The notes: generated from the letters alone by a model not told the origin. DNA of 64,000 nucleotides from Lichtheimia corymbifera B2541 (GCA_000697475.1 JNEU01001045.1:1-64000), one strand, 5' to 3'. Positions 23,290 through 36,100 are shown, numbered from the stretch's first letter. Numbers and translations: made by a program.

Positions 23290-25560
23290 CTTAGTTAACA
23301 TTGATCAGCATGCCTGAGACTACCATGTGTGAAAGTTTCAGGCTTGTTGTGGGCAACCTCGAGGTTATGGGTGGTTCATCCTACTTATATTTCCGTGCAT
23401 TTATCATCCGGCGCTCCCGTTCAGATTCACACAATGAAGTCTGCGACTTTTATATGAATGGAGTTGATTAGCATGTCGAAGCCCACGGCCTGACAAAGTT
23501 TGACGATGGAGGTGGGCAACGGCGGGGGTGTGCACTATACACCCTCCTTGCATTCCGTCCGTCCAGTGTCTCTCCTGTATTTGGGCCGCCTGATTCATAA
23601 AATATCATAATGAAGCATACGGTTTTTAAATGAATGGAGTTGATCAGCATGACTCAGAGAACCTTCATACCAAGTTTCAAGCTTGAAATAGGGAATCCCA
23701 AGATAATACATACTAAATGACATTTCAATGAATCCGGCGCGTACCCCATTTCCGACCGCCCATAGTAAACCCCACATTACATCCTCCCATCCAAAATTTT
23801 GCAATGAAGCATGGGTTCTTTATTAAGACAAAGTTAATCAGCATGTCCAAGAGCACATTGTGTGAAAGTTTCAGTTTCGAGAGAGGCAATCTCAAGGTCA
23901 TGCATTAATTTCAGTGTTCGTCAAGTAGTCTGACAGTACCTGACCTATTTAATTTACTCCTAGTTCACTGTCTTTCTTCCCATTTTCAGCTGCTGCCCAT
24001 TCAAGTACAACTACCACTCGCTAATGATGCTCTGCTTCAACCCATCATGTCAATCCTACAACTGTCTTGATCCTATTGTCTTTGACTGAATGGGAACACC
24101 CACCACAACAACCGCGTTACTTGATATTGCCATTCTCAACCACTGCTTCCCTTCCGACATGACACAGCTTACGGGCACGACACAACCATTACGATCCAGC
24201 AACGAGTAAACGAAGACAACCAGCGATCGTGTTCTTGCTCTACATTCAACGCTGTTGATCTATAACAACTGGTTTCCAAGAGGTTTTTCTCTCCTGACGT
24301 TATACTGCAACACGTCAAAGATGATATGCAGCAGCTCTCTCATTACACAACAAATGCATGCATCGATCACTATCATCATCTTTCCATGATACTACATTTC
24401 AATCCTTTGAGCAAGGTAAGGATAATGGATGGCCTGTTGTGATTAAAATGGTCTCTTACGTGATTATGATCCAGGTCAAAGTCTCGAACCGTAGATTGGA
24501 TGGAGCAATGCTTATTCACTCTTGATGTTGGCTATAGAGGTAACAAGTGGATTGGGTGATAAGTTGCTAGGGAAGGTGGGATGATTGACTTTTTCATTAT
24601 GTAGTGAAGCTACGCGAGACGTCAATACATCTACCTTATCACCAGGTGCCTGAACATACGTGAGGGTTCTCAGCCTTCTCAGAACCCTATGCGATGACGA
24701 TGAAACGGTGCTTCGGCAATCTGCATTCAACCGTCACCCACTTGATCAATCTATATTGCACTTTCGGTTTCAGCATACACTATTACTGTTGGGTCAAGGA
24801 GGAATAGTCATGCCAAGTATACCTGGATCAGCAACCCCTTTTCCGGTAGAAAGCATATCAGCATTACACTTAGGCGTTGTATCAATGAGAGGAAGGATTA
24901 TATATTCATGGGACCCCACAATCAATGATTCAACAAAGGCAACCGCCACCTCGCATTCTTATCAAGCCCCATTCGCAATTCAAGTCATGAGCTGGAAATA
25001 TTAAAACATTGGGAAAGAGTTTCGATGATGAGATACCCATTGCATTTGCCTATGGTGTTTGGCAACGACTTTGATTGACGTTATCCTGGATCAACAGCAC
25101 GCATCTACGATTACTTTTATGATCATATATATCAGCAGGCGAGACCAATGGACCACAACCCAAGGGATATGAAGAGCAACGCGAACTAGCAGGAGATCTG
25201 CGTATCACTATGTAGTTTGAAGTACAACAATGAATTCTTTGCATCAACCTACGTTTGACAATGCCGGTCACATGGTTATTTTTTGGGGATGGTTATCTTT
25301 GGTGGCTATACAACGGGTTCGTTGAGGACGATGTGGGATGGATTGGCGGAGGATGTAAATGACAATGAAGGTTGGGATTTGAGTCATTGTTGTCAGAGGT
25401 GCATTGGCTACATGCCATCATCCCATTTCTGGCTGGTGCTGAATATGGATAAGCATGACTATGGATCAGTAATCCTTTGTAATAATCTTTATCAGCAATG
25501 AAAACGACATCACATAACTGCTGAACCTTACGAATCAAGACTTGGGCATCGGTTTCCTTC
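23290..25560. repeat. X unit, copy in front of HET-like copy B
   Basis: This is the same orientation as the 37-41 kb copy. The ~180-bp array is at 23290-23960. The 'ctgcccattcaagtacaactaccactcgc' leader is near 24000. An X relic with the same exon borders is at 24370-25000, and the '5-prime' relic block is at 25050-25400. Reading frames are more eroded than in the other copies. HET-like copy B starts about 320 bp further on, on the plus strand. Confidence 0.65.
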
Positions 25561-25879
25561 ATTGGTATCCTGCTGTGGTACCAAGCTGTGGCACCAGGTT
25601 GTGATCCGGCACATTACAAGTTTAAAAGGTCAGCTATCATATCCCATTTATGAGAGTTCACCTTTGTCTACTTCATCTATGAAGTGTCTGTTTATATCGA
25701 TCTAGGCAGCAATAGCAATGTAATACACTTGGTGTCTCTGCTCATGGATGCTAACGTATCTTTTTTGGCTGAGCAGGTGATCATCTCTTGCATGTCGCAC
25801 AAACAAGAAACACCAACACTTCCAAGTGCGACGTACGATTTCCAATAGCCCTCACACCCTTTCTTTCCAATTCTTCAAC

Positions 25880-27281
25880 ATGACACGCGACACAGATGAA
25901 TATGACGACCCTTGCCAATCCGCAAGTACAGGATAGGCTAACGCATTAAGGATGATATTCATGACTTTCTTTATTAGATCAATATATGTCTACAGGATGA
26001 CAAAGACAACAAATTGAAAGAGCTTTTTGAAAAAGGACTTGGTGCACTGTTAGGAGACGAACACTTTTTACTGCTCTATGTTCCGGAGGATGGGGCCAAG
26101 ATGCAAATCGTAAAGCCTGCGAATGACGCATACCATCGTAAACGGATGATCAAAAGGATTAATGAAGCCGGCCGCGTTCCATCTTTTTATTACGCATTGT
26201 CACACCTTTGGGGGATCACAGAAGACAACCGGCACATATGGGAGGAAATCAGCGAATACGTGAATGACATCAATGGACAACCTGTTGATCCTGTTTCCAT
26301 GCGACCTGAGAAACGGGGCCCATTGTTGGCAATGCTCAGAGATCACCCCGACAGTTATTGGTGGATCGATGTCTTGTGTGCACGTACCGATACACCATTG
26401 GATATCATGGGTGATATTTATGCATGTTGCCTTGAATGCATAGCCATGATCGATTGTGAACCTGATATAATACCAAAACTTCATACCAGGCAGCGTGTGA
26501 AAGAGGACATCACTGAGATTTGGAGGAAGGATCAAACATGTGAAGAGATTTTACATTACAAGCAACTCTATGAAGAGTACCCTCTACTATTGGACCACCT
26601 GTTCGCATTCTGTCAAAGCAAATGGTGGCAACGTGTGTGGACTTGGCAAGAGATGGCGCTACCTTTGGGAGATCTGGTTTTTATGCCAGAAACAGGCACA
26701 CAAGCACTTGAAAGAAATACAATCACTATGGATTCTTTATTGAACAGTGTTATGAACGCGTCATGTATTATATACTATATTGTCAATGAAAGCGATAGTA
26801 GGTCATATGAAATACTGGGAATACTTTCAGTGTACTAATCTATTTAGCAGCATCTATCGAAGAAGAAACAGAAGAAAAATTACTTGAATGGATCGCCGAG
26901 ATAACTCAAACTAGAACTTTTAGCAAGCGTCGCTACGAGAAAAGCGCACGGCAATTTGTGCTCCTAATTTCGTCACTTGAATGGTCCAGACGAAGCTGTA
27001 TGGATCCTGTGGATTATGTCTATGGACTACTAGGCATATTTCAGATCAGAATTCCGAGGATGTCCGATCCGAGTGAAGTTTGGAGGACCTTCTTGTTTGA
27101 GATGGATAATTACATGGAGGACATGAAGAACGAGGAAGTCCTGTCGGTAGACAATGAAAAAGGAAAGCTTGTTGGAATCAAGGATGATGCAAAGCAAGTC
27201 GATTTACGCAAAGCTAGACAGATAGCTGATGTTTACAAAGACTTTATGTATTTAGAAATTTACGACAAAGACGAAGAATAA
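25880..27281 (+). CDS. HET-like domain protein, copy B (intact, 3 exons)
   Basis: Exons are 25880-25921, 25978-26797 and 26848-27281, giving 431 codons plus TAA. Exon 1 encodes MTRDTDEYDDPCQS. To keep the frame the first intron must begin GCAAGT at 25922 (a GC-AG intron); using the GT two bases later leaves phase 1 and runs into a stop. Copy C has an ordinary GT donor at the corresponding place. HET blocks are YALSHLWG, DSYWWIDVLCARTDTP...GDIYACC and WWQRVWTWQE, followed by MDPVDYVYGLLGIF. Compared with A it has a longer middle region. It is closest in sequence to broken copy C: both share an RDxDE-type first exon and an N-terminus reading KELFEKG. Role in non-self recognition is inferred from the domain only. 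Confidence 0.78.
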
Positions 27282-27289
27282 AACGCATG

Positions 27290-29870
27290 GGATTGTTTGT
27301 CAGGGACAACGAAAGGTTAATCGGTGTTCATGCATAAATCGAGACGGGGAGGCCTGTTCTCTGTTCTTTCCCCTTGACAACGCCGCTCCTCTCTCTTTTT
27401 TCATTTATCTCCACCACCATTTCTTCTAATGCATCTTGGCGCTTGCTACCATCAACTCGCATTGTCACCATTCGCCGGATCAGCAGCAACGACTACTGTG
27501 TCCTTGTTCGCCATGCATGTCAAGCTTGTTGATGAGGACAATTGAGTTGCACGAGGTGTGCGATAGTGCAGCACGTTGACCGTTATACGAAACAGCGCCG
27601 TCTACTACTACACAACAGCCATGTCATCCTTTGATCACCATCGTATCTTCATGCACCATTATCCAAAAGCACACCACCACGTTAGGTTTTTGTATTACAG
27701 CCATCCATCATTCAAGGTAAATAAGGGCAATGAAACGGAAGATGTTGGGTAAAGGTATGATAGTTAATATGTAATTTGACTGAATAGAGACTTGAAGGGG
27801 ACAAATGGCCTGGATCTATACAACTTGGATTTATGAACACCCAACTTTTTCAGTCATCAAAGAGCCACAACATCTTGCTTGAGAATACAGCATCCTTGGT
27901 ATGCATCATCACTCATCGTTACCAAGATCAAGGGTTATCTCATCAGCAACTGCGCAGGTTGGAAAGCATCCTGGATGGATTTGAAGGGTTATATATCGCT
28001 CTCTGGGATGGGTGGCAACAGCACCTAACAATGACAACATTGGATACGATCGACATCTACTACTGTGGGCATTACCGGTTATCCTCATATTAGCCACAAT
28101 GGGTTAGCCCAGGGATTATTGTATTTACCTATGCCGAGACAAAGGCTACCACACTGCAGCAGTTTCCACACAGATGAACCATCACTCGCCCCATTCAATT
28201 CTTTATCCTGCAGAACAATGACACCATCATCAAGACCACCCACACAATGCTGCAGCCATTCATTCAGTGGACCTCTCATCCAATGCAACATTCTCATATG
28301 GAGGTGCTTACTTGATACATAAGGATTGGACTATGGTTATTCAAGATGCTTAAAGTCTTTTGGCGGTACAAGTCGTTTACCCGGCGGTGAAGGTGTGAAG
28401 ATTTTTACATGGAGTGATCAGCAAGCGAAATGAAAATACACGGACCCAAGCATTATTATCATTACTTCTTTTTTTCAGCCTCACATGAAGCTTACAACCA
28501 GCAATAGATCACAAATGGATCGATAGATGTGTCTTTTGAATGTATATTGACCTGTGTACACTATCCATGTAATAAAACCAACGCATTTATTTTTTTTTAT
28601 TCAAAGGCAACTAACAGTGAGCAATTATTCAACCTGATGACGGCTTCAACCATCGCGGTTTTATAATCCTAGGTTAGCGTAAACGCATTATTATCACTGA
28701 CAATGGTGCCTGCTGTACCATAACCTCAATGTGGATATGATGTAAGGGAGGGCAACACGTGATGTCAGCATGTGAACACCAGACTTTCACCTTCCCTTGT
28801 ACACTCCTCTGCCTACAATCAAACGTAACAGCCTTCATTGCAGCAGTTGCCATTAGCAAGAGTCTCCACTCCATTGTCTCAAACGGCGTTGGATACTTGC
28901 ATCAACATGGCCTTGCAGCCTTTTTACGTCAACAACAGATAGCCACTGTATAGAAGCAGCTTTATTTACGTGTAGCAACTTGATTTAATGCATACGGATT
29001 CTATGGATATGGATATGGATATTGGTTTGGAAAATGGGATGGAAGGGTATGGATATATACAACGCGTAGAAAAGGAGCCTTTGTTCTTGAGTATACATTG
29101 TCAACTTGCTTGTTTCTGTCATTCTGTACGATTGCTGCACCCAGTGATCACACTTTACACACTATGTAGTGGGCAGCTGCTAACATCATCATCCAACTAC
29201 TTGTTTTACATGCCATGCATCTATTGCCACCATTCACCTCTGCACAAGGCACGCACAAAGGATAGAAACTTACAAATCCGATAACTGGAGCAATTTGCTT
29301 TCTCATTTTATGTCTTGTGAATATCCAGTTGTATATGTTGTGATAAAGGAAAAAGGGATGAAGAGAAATGGTTCTGATTGATTCATTGTGTATTAAACAA
29401 AGGCTCTATGCAATAGTGTAGCTCACCTTTTCTTTGTGATGAGATCTTTAGGCTGTTTCATGTAAGGTGGGGATGCTCAATTTGAATGAAAACTTGAGCG
29501 GCAGTGGTTTTCTTCGTTGTGGCACTAAGACGTGGTACGACATATTATAGGCTCGGAACACCTGGAGTTGTCTTCCGGAACTTTGACATGCCAACATCTT
29601 TTTCAACCCGATTTTGATTTCCCACCCCATACAAATCCTTCCCTTCTCACTATCGCTGCTTCATTCATCCATTACTTGTTTGCATTAGGTCAAACCATAA
29701 TATTGGTAGACTGTGAATCCAAGGTGATTCGGCATAAGACTCATACATGGTAATGGCTCTTTTCAGCTCAGTAGCTTGATCATCATCTTGCATGTGTAGC
29801 ACAACACAAAGATCCAAGATTATAGCATACGACGCACCATTTCTAATCTTCGCCACCCTTTCTTTTCCTT
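27290..29870. other. Region between HET-like copies B and C; diverged X-like remnants
   Basis: Around 27400-27720 is a stretch resembling the start of the X gene ('acaacagccatgtcatcc', then 'attcaaggtaaata' like its first donor). Around 28740-28960 is a block also present at 48480-48730 and weakly at 36960-37090. Plus-strand open stretch 27833-28093 (LDGFEGLYIALWDGW) is coding-like but unassigned. No complete gene can be assembled. Confidence 0.4.
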
Positions 29871-29880
29871 ATTCTTCAAC

Positions 29881-31395
29881 ATGTTACGTGATGCTGACGA
29901 AGACCGCGATCCAATCCAAGTACATAAGATCCATATACTTTGTGGGTGATATTCATGTCCTTCTTTTTTAGATCAATATAAGCTTAGAGGATGACGAGGG
30001 CAACGACCTTAAAGAGCTTTTCGAAAAAGGATTCAGTGCACTCTTAGCAGACCCATTTTTCTTGCTGCTCCATGTGCCAGCAAATGGAGCCAAGATGCAA
30101 GTGATACGACCAGCCAGTAATTTACACTATCGTCAACGGATGATAACAAGGATTAATGAAGCCAAATGCATCCCATCATTTTATTACGCGTTGTCCCATG
30201 TTTGGGGACTCTCAGAAAATAACAAACACCGGTGGAATGAGATTGGCGACTATGTGGATGACGAAGAAGGACAACCCATGAAACCTATTTCCATGCGACC
30301 AGAGAAACGTGATACGTTGCTTAAACTCCTCAAAGATTACCCTGACAGCTATTGGTGGATTGACGTCTAGTGTGCCCGTACCAATACCCAATTTGATACT
30401 ATGGGTGATATTTATGCATGTTGCCTTGAATGTATTGCCATGATCGATTGTGAGCCTAGTCTCATACCACAACTACACACAACGTGTCAAACGACGAGAG
30501 AGGGTTTTAGACGCAATAATTTATAAGAAAAACCCAAGCTCAGATGAGATTTTACATTACAAGCAGCTCAATGAAGAATATCCTCAGTTGGTAGACCATG
30601 TATATAAATTTATGAATTGCAAATGGTGGCATCGTGTCTGGACTTGGCAAGAAATGGCCCTACCTTTCGGAGAGGTGCGTTTTTTGTCAAAATAAGACAC
30701 AAAGACACACAGCGAGGTCCAAGAAGCACACTCACTTTGGATGATAATCTACTCACCAGTTGCATAATTGCGCTATGTATTTTACGCTATGAAGAATTGG
30801 AAGAACAAAAGAGTAGGTGTCATATGATATTATCGATGAACATTAGCACTGACCTATATATCAATCCTCCCTATATTCATAGACGACGAGAATGGATTTT
30901 TGATTTCAAACAATCGAAAAGACGCTGGGGTAAGTAATAAGGGTTACTTGGGAAATTATTGATCGATGAACACTACTGATTTACCAAGCAGCTTTTGTTG
31001 AGTGGGTCTTCAACATTGACCAATCTAGAGCATTCAGAAAGAATCGTACCAAGAAAAGCGCAGCGGGATTAGATATGCTGGTCGAGGCATTCAGCGTTTC
31101 TACCAGGCGTTGCACGGATCCAGTGGATTATGTCTATGGAGTGCTGGGTATATTTCAATTCAAAATCCCAAGGAAGACCGATCCACATGAAGTTTGGCAG
31201 CTTTCCTTGCATGAGCTTGAGGACTATTTGAAGGATATGGAGAATGATTACGTAAAGGTGCCCTGGTTTAACAATGACCGGATTACTGGAATCAGCGATC
31301 AAGCACGACAGGTGGATTTACTGAAAGCGGAAAAGATGGCCGATGTGTATACAGGGTTACTAGCAAGGGAATCATTATCGGATGATGAAGGATAA
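29881..31395 (+). pseudogene. HET-like domain protein, copy C (broken)
   Basis: Exon 1 is 29881-29919 (MLRDADEDRDPIQ) with a GTACAT donor. Exon 2 begins at 29972 after TTTTTTAG. The frame reads through the first HET block (YALSHVWG), then hits TAG at 30368-30370 exactly where intact copies have TTG of WIDVLCAR. A +1 shift follows near 30480 (the frame resumes as QRVKRRERV), and another near 30690 after GEVRFL. The third exon (about 30993-31395) is still open and encodes DPVDYVYGVLGIF...ESLSDDEG. It is a degenerate duplicate of copy B about 4 kb downstream, same strand. A truncated HET fragment might still be expressed, but a full product cannot be. Confidence 0.85.
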
Positions 31396-31946
31396 CTATC
31401 TCTTCCAGGGACCAAAACAACCTTCCATCATTAGTAGGATCCTTGGTTTTAAATATTAATGCAAAGCTGATTCATGTGGATTAAAAGTGCATACGATGTA
31501 TTAAGGTTCGTGTGATACGCAACCGATGTAAAGCAATTGTAAGGTGGCAGTAAAAGAAACCCATGGTGCTCTTTCACATCTTCCATTTCCAGCTCTTGAT
31601 GACTATATATAACACCCACAGTATAGCTTATACTGTAGCAAATAAAGTGCTTGTGAGACAATCAATATCGGAATGATCTGAACCAACATGGCGCCGATCT
31701 TGGGGCTGCATAATCTTTATCATATGCCACATGTCACGCGTGTCACTATTTCCCCTTTCGATTGAGAGTGCAAACCCCTAATGTTTTTAATCTTTTCCGG
31801 GGAAAAAGTGGTCGGCAAATGTATAAAGTGGTATGTAGCTTATGTGCTCCTTCGATGTATATATTTTATTGAGTCAGGGAGGTAATATGAACAAGAAAGA
31901 ATGAATGACTCATATAGGGTGATGAAATAGTTTTGCATGTTGTTGG
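31396..31946. other. Convergent intergenic region, no gene
   Basis: The 3' ends of HET-like copy C (plus) and the bHLH gene (minus) face each other here. AT-rich with no supported frame. Confidence 0.55.
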
Positions 31947-32593
31947 TTACATGTCTTTATCTTCGTCGCTAATCATAGGCGCCTGATCGATTTCCATTGT
32001 CTTCTTCCATTCATCCTTGAGTTCACGAATGTATTCAGTGGCATCCTTCAATATAACGAGTCGAGTACGGGAAGTATCGGAATGAGGAAGCTCGGCATCC
32101 AAAGCAGCGAATCCGTTGGCAAGATTTGCGCGTCGCATACGTTCCGTTACATTTCGCTTGAGAGTAGAAAGCTGTCTTTTGTTTTTTCTTTCCGGACCAT
32201 GGTTTTCCTTGGACGATGTCGAATCATGTTGGAAGCGGCGTCGCTTGGGTGAGGCGGAGAGAGATTCATCAGATTCATGTTCATGGTGGCGTTTGGTAGA
32301 AGCCTTCAAATGCTGTTCAACGGACCTATAAGAAGGGGAAAAGTCAATAATGTGGAGTGTATTGAGATGTGTATAACGTACATGCTGAGATTTTTCAGTT
32401 GACGAGAAGACGAACGAATTGAAAGAAGAGTGGATGAGAAAAATGATGATATTGAATGATGATGATGATGGTCGATTTTTGTCATCGTATTTATATCCCT
32501 TCGTTCCTGGCATGTAAAACAAGAGCCTCCTCTGCTGCCATTATCATGCAATTCGAACAAAGAAATCTGTGCAGGATCATGTGGTGTCGCCAT
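31947..32593 (-). CDS. Basic helix-loop-helix transcription factor (Myc/Max-like)
   Basis: Exons are 32593-32382 and 32325-31947, with 196 codons from the upstream ATG. The bHLH lies at about residues 126-173: basic region KRNVTERMRRANL (ER and RR at E-box-contacting positions, N instead of the usual His), helix 1 ANGFAALDAELP, a short loop with SRTR, and helix 2 LVILKDATEYIREL. A lysine/arginine patch PKRRRF at about 97-102 may be a nuclear signal. Start choice is open. A TATA-like GATATAAATA at 32489-32498 lies inside the long version, and the ATG at residue 71 is itself split by the intron (AT|G), giving a 126-residue protein. A further in-frame ATG is at 32485. The target and partner are unknown. 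No leucine zipper is obvious after helix 2. Confidence 0.85.
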
Positions 32594-33001
32594 GGTATAA
32601 ACTCATCCCTCATTCTTTTCCGCTCGACATGCTGTCTCTTTGTGTCATTATCCAGCCAAGGTCACAAGCCGCTTCCACAAGGAAATCACAGAAGTAAAGA
32701 GCAGTGTCATTCATGTTGTATTATAGTAATAATAAATGACGCTTTTGCTACATCGGTTGATTGTTGCTATGGCATGCCGAATGTTGATTTGAATGGTTTC
32801 CATGTCCCTGGCAAAATCGTTGAGCACCCAGAGCTCCATCAGGAGAGTAAGGTTGCGTCATTGTTCTTCGTTGTTGATGGTTACCAGGAATAGGAAAGTG
32901 TAGCACCTGCATGTATCCAAGGGATCCAGGGAGCACAATAGAAACATCATAGGATTGCCTGCTGAATGGTGCCATTGATATACCGTGCTGGTAAAAGCAA
33001 A

Positions 33002-33673
33002 TCAGCATGGATCGACCCTGTGGTTGCATTGCATTGCTATCATTGAAGAATGAGTACAGCTTTCTGAATTCACCGTTATCCTTTTCCCTACCAGTGAAGA
33101 AGCTCGTGGAATGCCATGCAATCGTTCAAGGAAGGGTTGTTGTTTTGGTTGAGTTGCCTGAAAGGGAGGTTGCTTTGGATACAAGCTGTCATCATCATCC
33201 GAATTGGCTGTTCGATAATTTGGTTCTTTATCCCTTGATGAAGTTGCCATTTGTGTCTCTTCATGGATGATTGTCTTCGTTCCCCACATGTGATCCACCG
33301 GAAAGTTCTCTTCTCGGACCGAAATAACACGTTCATTGTAATCAAATGTCTCTCCAACATCATCCAAATCAATGCCAATACGAGACCAGGGTGCTTCGAC
33401 ATCAATCTTCATGTCACCAATATCTTGGATGATCGGAAAAGGGATACTTGCTGCCGTAATCAATCCAATCTGCCCGAGTACGTGCACTGATGCGCGGTGA
33501 AAAAAGGTCTTGAGAGTAGCCAGCACCATATCCATTCTCGTTGCCCCAGTCATCCATCGCAATAGCTGATTTCCTCCATATCCACCTTGTCGTTGCTGGA
33601 AAAGAGTGCTGACGAGAACGATCCATGTGGATAAAGACGAAGTACTATAGTACAACCATGCCAACGTTAGCAA
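33002..33673 (-). CDS. Hypothetical protein (223 codons, start uncertain)
   Basis: This is a long open frame on the minus strand. It has no ATG at its beginning (upstream in-frame TAG near 33690 follows an acceptor-like ATAATAG), so it is probably an internal or terminal exon. It contains a coherent segment IGIDLDDVGETFDYNERVISV and an acidic/Ser-rich stretch (SDDDDSLYPKQPP). No domain was recognised. It could belong to a decayed multi-exon gene spanning 32750-33990. Confidence 0.35.
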   Translation of the reverse strand: MLTLAWLYYSTSSLSTWIVLVSTLFQQRQGGYGGNQLLRWMTGATRMDMVLATLKTFFHRASVHVLGQIGLITAASIPFPIIQDIGDMKIDVEAPWSRIGIDLDDVGETFDYNERVISVREENFPVDHMWGTKTIIHEETQMATSSRDKEPNYRTANSDDDDSLYPKQPPFQATQPKQQPFLERLHGIPRASSLVGKRITVNSESCTHSSMIAMQCNHRVDPC

Positions 33674-34094
33674 CAGCTTTGCCTCCAGATACCCATGCTA
33701 TTATACCTACGAATCGCTCCTGCTGTTCAATACAAAAAGTGGTTCAAACGCATTCTTGTTGCTCCATTCAAAGAGTGGTTACAGTTGCGTTGGTGCGTAT
33801 CCATTCGAGTATTCGCATGTCGCCTTGACAACGATTCTGCCAGTCACTCATTAAGCGTCCAAGAAGAAAGGGATTGTATCGTGTTGTGAAGGCAACAAGG
33901 AAAACGAAAACGCGTGTTGTGTAATACGGAAAAGAGGATGACGCCGTCTCACGATTTCTCCCTTGGATATAAGAAGCGCTATCTAAAAACCCATTCAGCC
34001 GAGTCTTGGATAGATAGCTGAAGATGCATGTAGAGCTTCTTGACTGTATATTGAGGCTGTGACCTATCCATGCAATAAATGAAAAGTAAATAAC

Positions 34095-34481
34095 TCAATC
34101 TAATGATGACTCCAAACAAGGCTTACAATGATCCTCGTTGCCTTCTTGTTGTTGCCTGGATATGGATGGCAGCACGTGATTCAAGTAACTGCATAAAGTC
34201 GGGGTGCAACCACCGTTGGACACGTCGACTCCTCTCTTTCTTTTGACACTCGGCCACTTTACTACTTTGTCTTCCTTCCAAATGGCATACTGCATTACAG
34301 ATTCACCATGCTCAAAGGGACAACTACTGGATTCAGCTTTGGACGAAAAAAGAAATGAGTATGCAGGAATATCGGAGTCGGATCGATACGTGTGCTCTCC
34401 CACCGAAATGGACATCAAACGACCCCATGCATGATCGATTGTATGCAACACCCAATGGTGCCTTGACACCCTGTTGTACAC
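34095..34481 (-). CDS. Hypothetical protein (up to 128 codons)
   Basis: The open frame contains TIDHAWGRLMSISVGEHTY and ends ...KPCLESSLD with TGA. Composition looks coding-like. An acceptor-like site precedes it near 34470, so a further 5' exon is possible. It is not recognised. Confidence 0.3.
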   Translation of the reverse strand: MYNRVSRHHWVLHTIDHAWGRLMSISVGEHTYRSDSDIPAYSFLFSSKAESSSCPFEHGESVMQYAIWKEDKVVKWPSVKRKRGVDVSNGGCTPTLCSYLNHVLPSISRQQQEGNEDHCKPCLESSLD

Positions 34482-34881
34482 ACCTTACGTAATCACCCAC
34501 CCATTGAACATGGAAGAAACAGGATCACCGGGATCGTAAGGCTATTTAACTTGAAATGGGAGGAGGGCACACATAGATGTGCATCACTTTATATGATGAG
34601 ATTGATTAGGCATTGCTTGTTCGCTTCCATAAACCTGTTCCACATGATATCAGATTCACATCAGGTATATATTACAGTGATGCCAAACATGGCCCTTGTC
34701 CTTGGCTTTATTACATTGGAAGAAAATGAGTGAATGAGTGTGGGTGGGGGGGGGAAAGAGAGAATGAATGTATTGGGATGACGATATGTACAAATGTCAA
34801 ACATCATGACGGAGGAGAGAAGATGGCTATGGATTACAAGGTGTAGAGATGACGAGATGAGATGGTGGATGCGGCATTAAT

Positions 34882-36090
34882 TCAGCGAATTTTGCGTGAG
34901 TTGAAGGAGGCTTTTAAGCTTTGGTGGTTCTTGTACTTGGTAAAATATCCCTTTGCTCGACCTTCGCGATAGCATTGTAGCCAATCCATCCTTTTGTTCA
35001 ACCTTTTGCGCTTGTCAATAAACTCCACGACAACATCCATATCCCCCTTTCTCGGCTCTGCTGGAATAGTTCGTAATCGATCAACGGTCTGCGAGCTTCG
35101 AGTTGGCGTGACATTTTCAGGTAAATCGGGTGGAGCAGGCATGGATGATGATGGTGATGTTGGGCCTTGATACTTTCTTATACAGCTTTCGCTGTACAAG
35201 GCACCGTCAGCAGCATAGGCCTTGATACGATTGGGATCCAACTCGCCCTCCTCATTAACTTCGTCGACTATCTTTTGGAACTGCTTTTTGACTTGGGTGC
35301 ATACATCCAGCAGAACATCCACAGCGTGGTCTTGTGGTTCAATCTTATCCTTCATAGCATCCTTGGCGATCTTGTAGAGCAGCTGCACAGTATCATCATC
35401 TTTATGCTCCAAGGATATCAAGCAAGTTTGTTGTTGGGTGAGTACATAGACCAAAGCTACTAAGGGGTGCATTGGCGTTGTATTGATATGATCATGGATG
35501 GTCGTTGCTGTCATGACAAAGTGCTGCTGTGCCCAAAAGTCGCAAGGCAATGTGCGCATGAATGGAGCCTTATCGGTATCGCCAAGCTTGTCACTGACTT
35601 CGGACCGGGCTGCTTGGATGCAAAAGGTTACTGCAATGGGCTTGACTTGATATGCATCACTGGCGTTCCAGCAGTATGTCGTGAGTCGTCGTATGAATGA
35701 TGTATCCAAGGTGAGCTGTACTTCGACGACAAGAGGAGGGAATTCTGGGGTGCAAACGATTGGCGCATACAACACATCTCCACGACTACCATCCAACCAT
35801 TGACAGTCTCTTGGCGCATAAAGGTGCTGGGCAGATTCTCCTATGTCAAGTGTCAGTCAACGCGGCAAAACCAGTAGACGGGCGAAACTCACCAATGATA
35901 GTTGACACAACAATCGAAACGACGCGTGGATCTTTGAGCATGTGCTTTGACATAGAATCAGAGCCTGATCGATGCTTTGATGGTAGAGAGTATTGCAATA
36001 GTTCGAAATCTGCACAGCCAAAAGTGAGGATTTAGAGGGGGGAATTTAGAGGGGGAAACTCATTGTTTCAGTTTTACCTGGCTGGGTCAT
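34882..36090 (-). CDS. PD-(D/E)XK nuclease-like protein, 362 aa
   Basis: Exons are 36090-36078 (ATGACCCAGCCAG), 36009-35893 and 35840-34882. Donors are GTAAAA and GTGAGT; acceptors are GTGCAG and CATAG. Total is 362 codons plus stop, divisible by three. The N-terminus MTQPDFELLQYSLPSKHR leads to GDVLYAP and then PPLVVEVQLTLD. The Asp at residue 65 and the E-x-Q at 83-85 fit the D...(D/E)xK/Q core of PD-(D/E)XK-fold nucleases. The rest is helical, with a C-terminal basic region (FIDKRKRLNKRMDW). I associate such DFELL/VVEVQ proteins with Mucorales genomes, where their function is not established to my knowledge; nuclease activity is inference. A GATAA-rich minisatellite begins about 15 bp upstream of its start codon. 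Confidence 0.72.
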
Positions 36091-36100
36091 TTTGGGGCGA

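Larger units (their letters stand above)
32600..34880. other. Region with two unassigned minus-strand ORFs
   Basis: Apart from the two hypothetical ORFs listed separately, a minus-strand open stretch at 32748-33029 (VSIVLPGSLGYMQVLHF) may be an additional exon of the 33002-33673 candidate. Between 33680 and 34090 and after 34490 I see no supported gene. AATAAA-like sequence is at about 34074. Confidence 0.35.
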
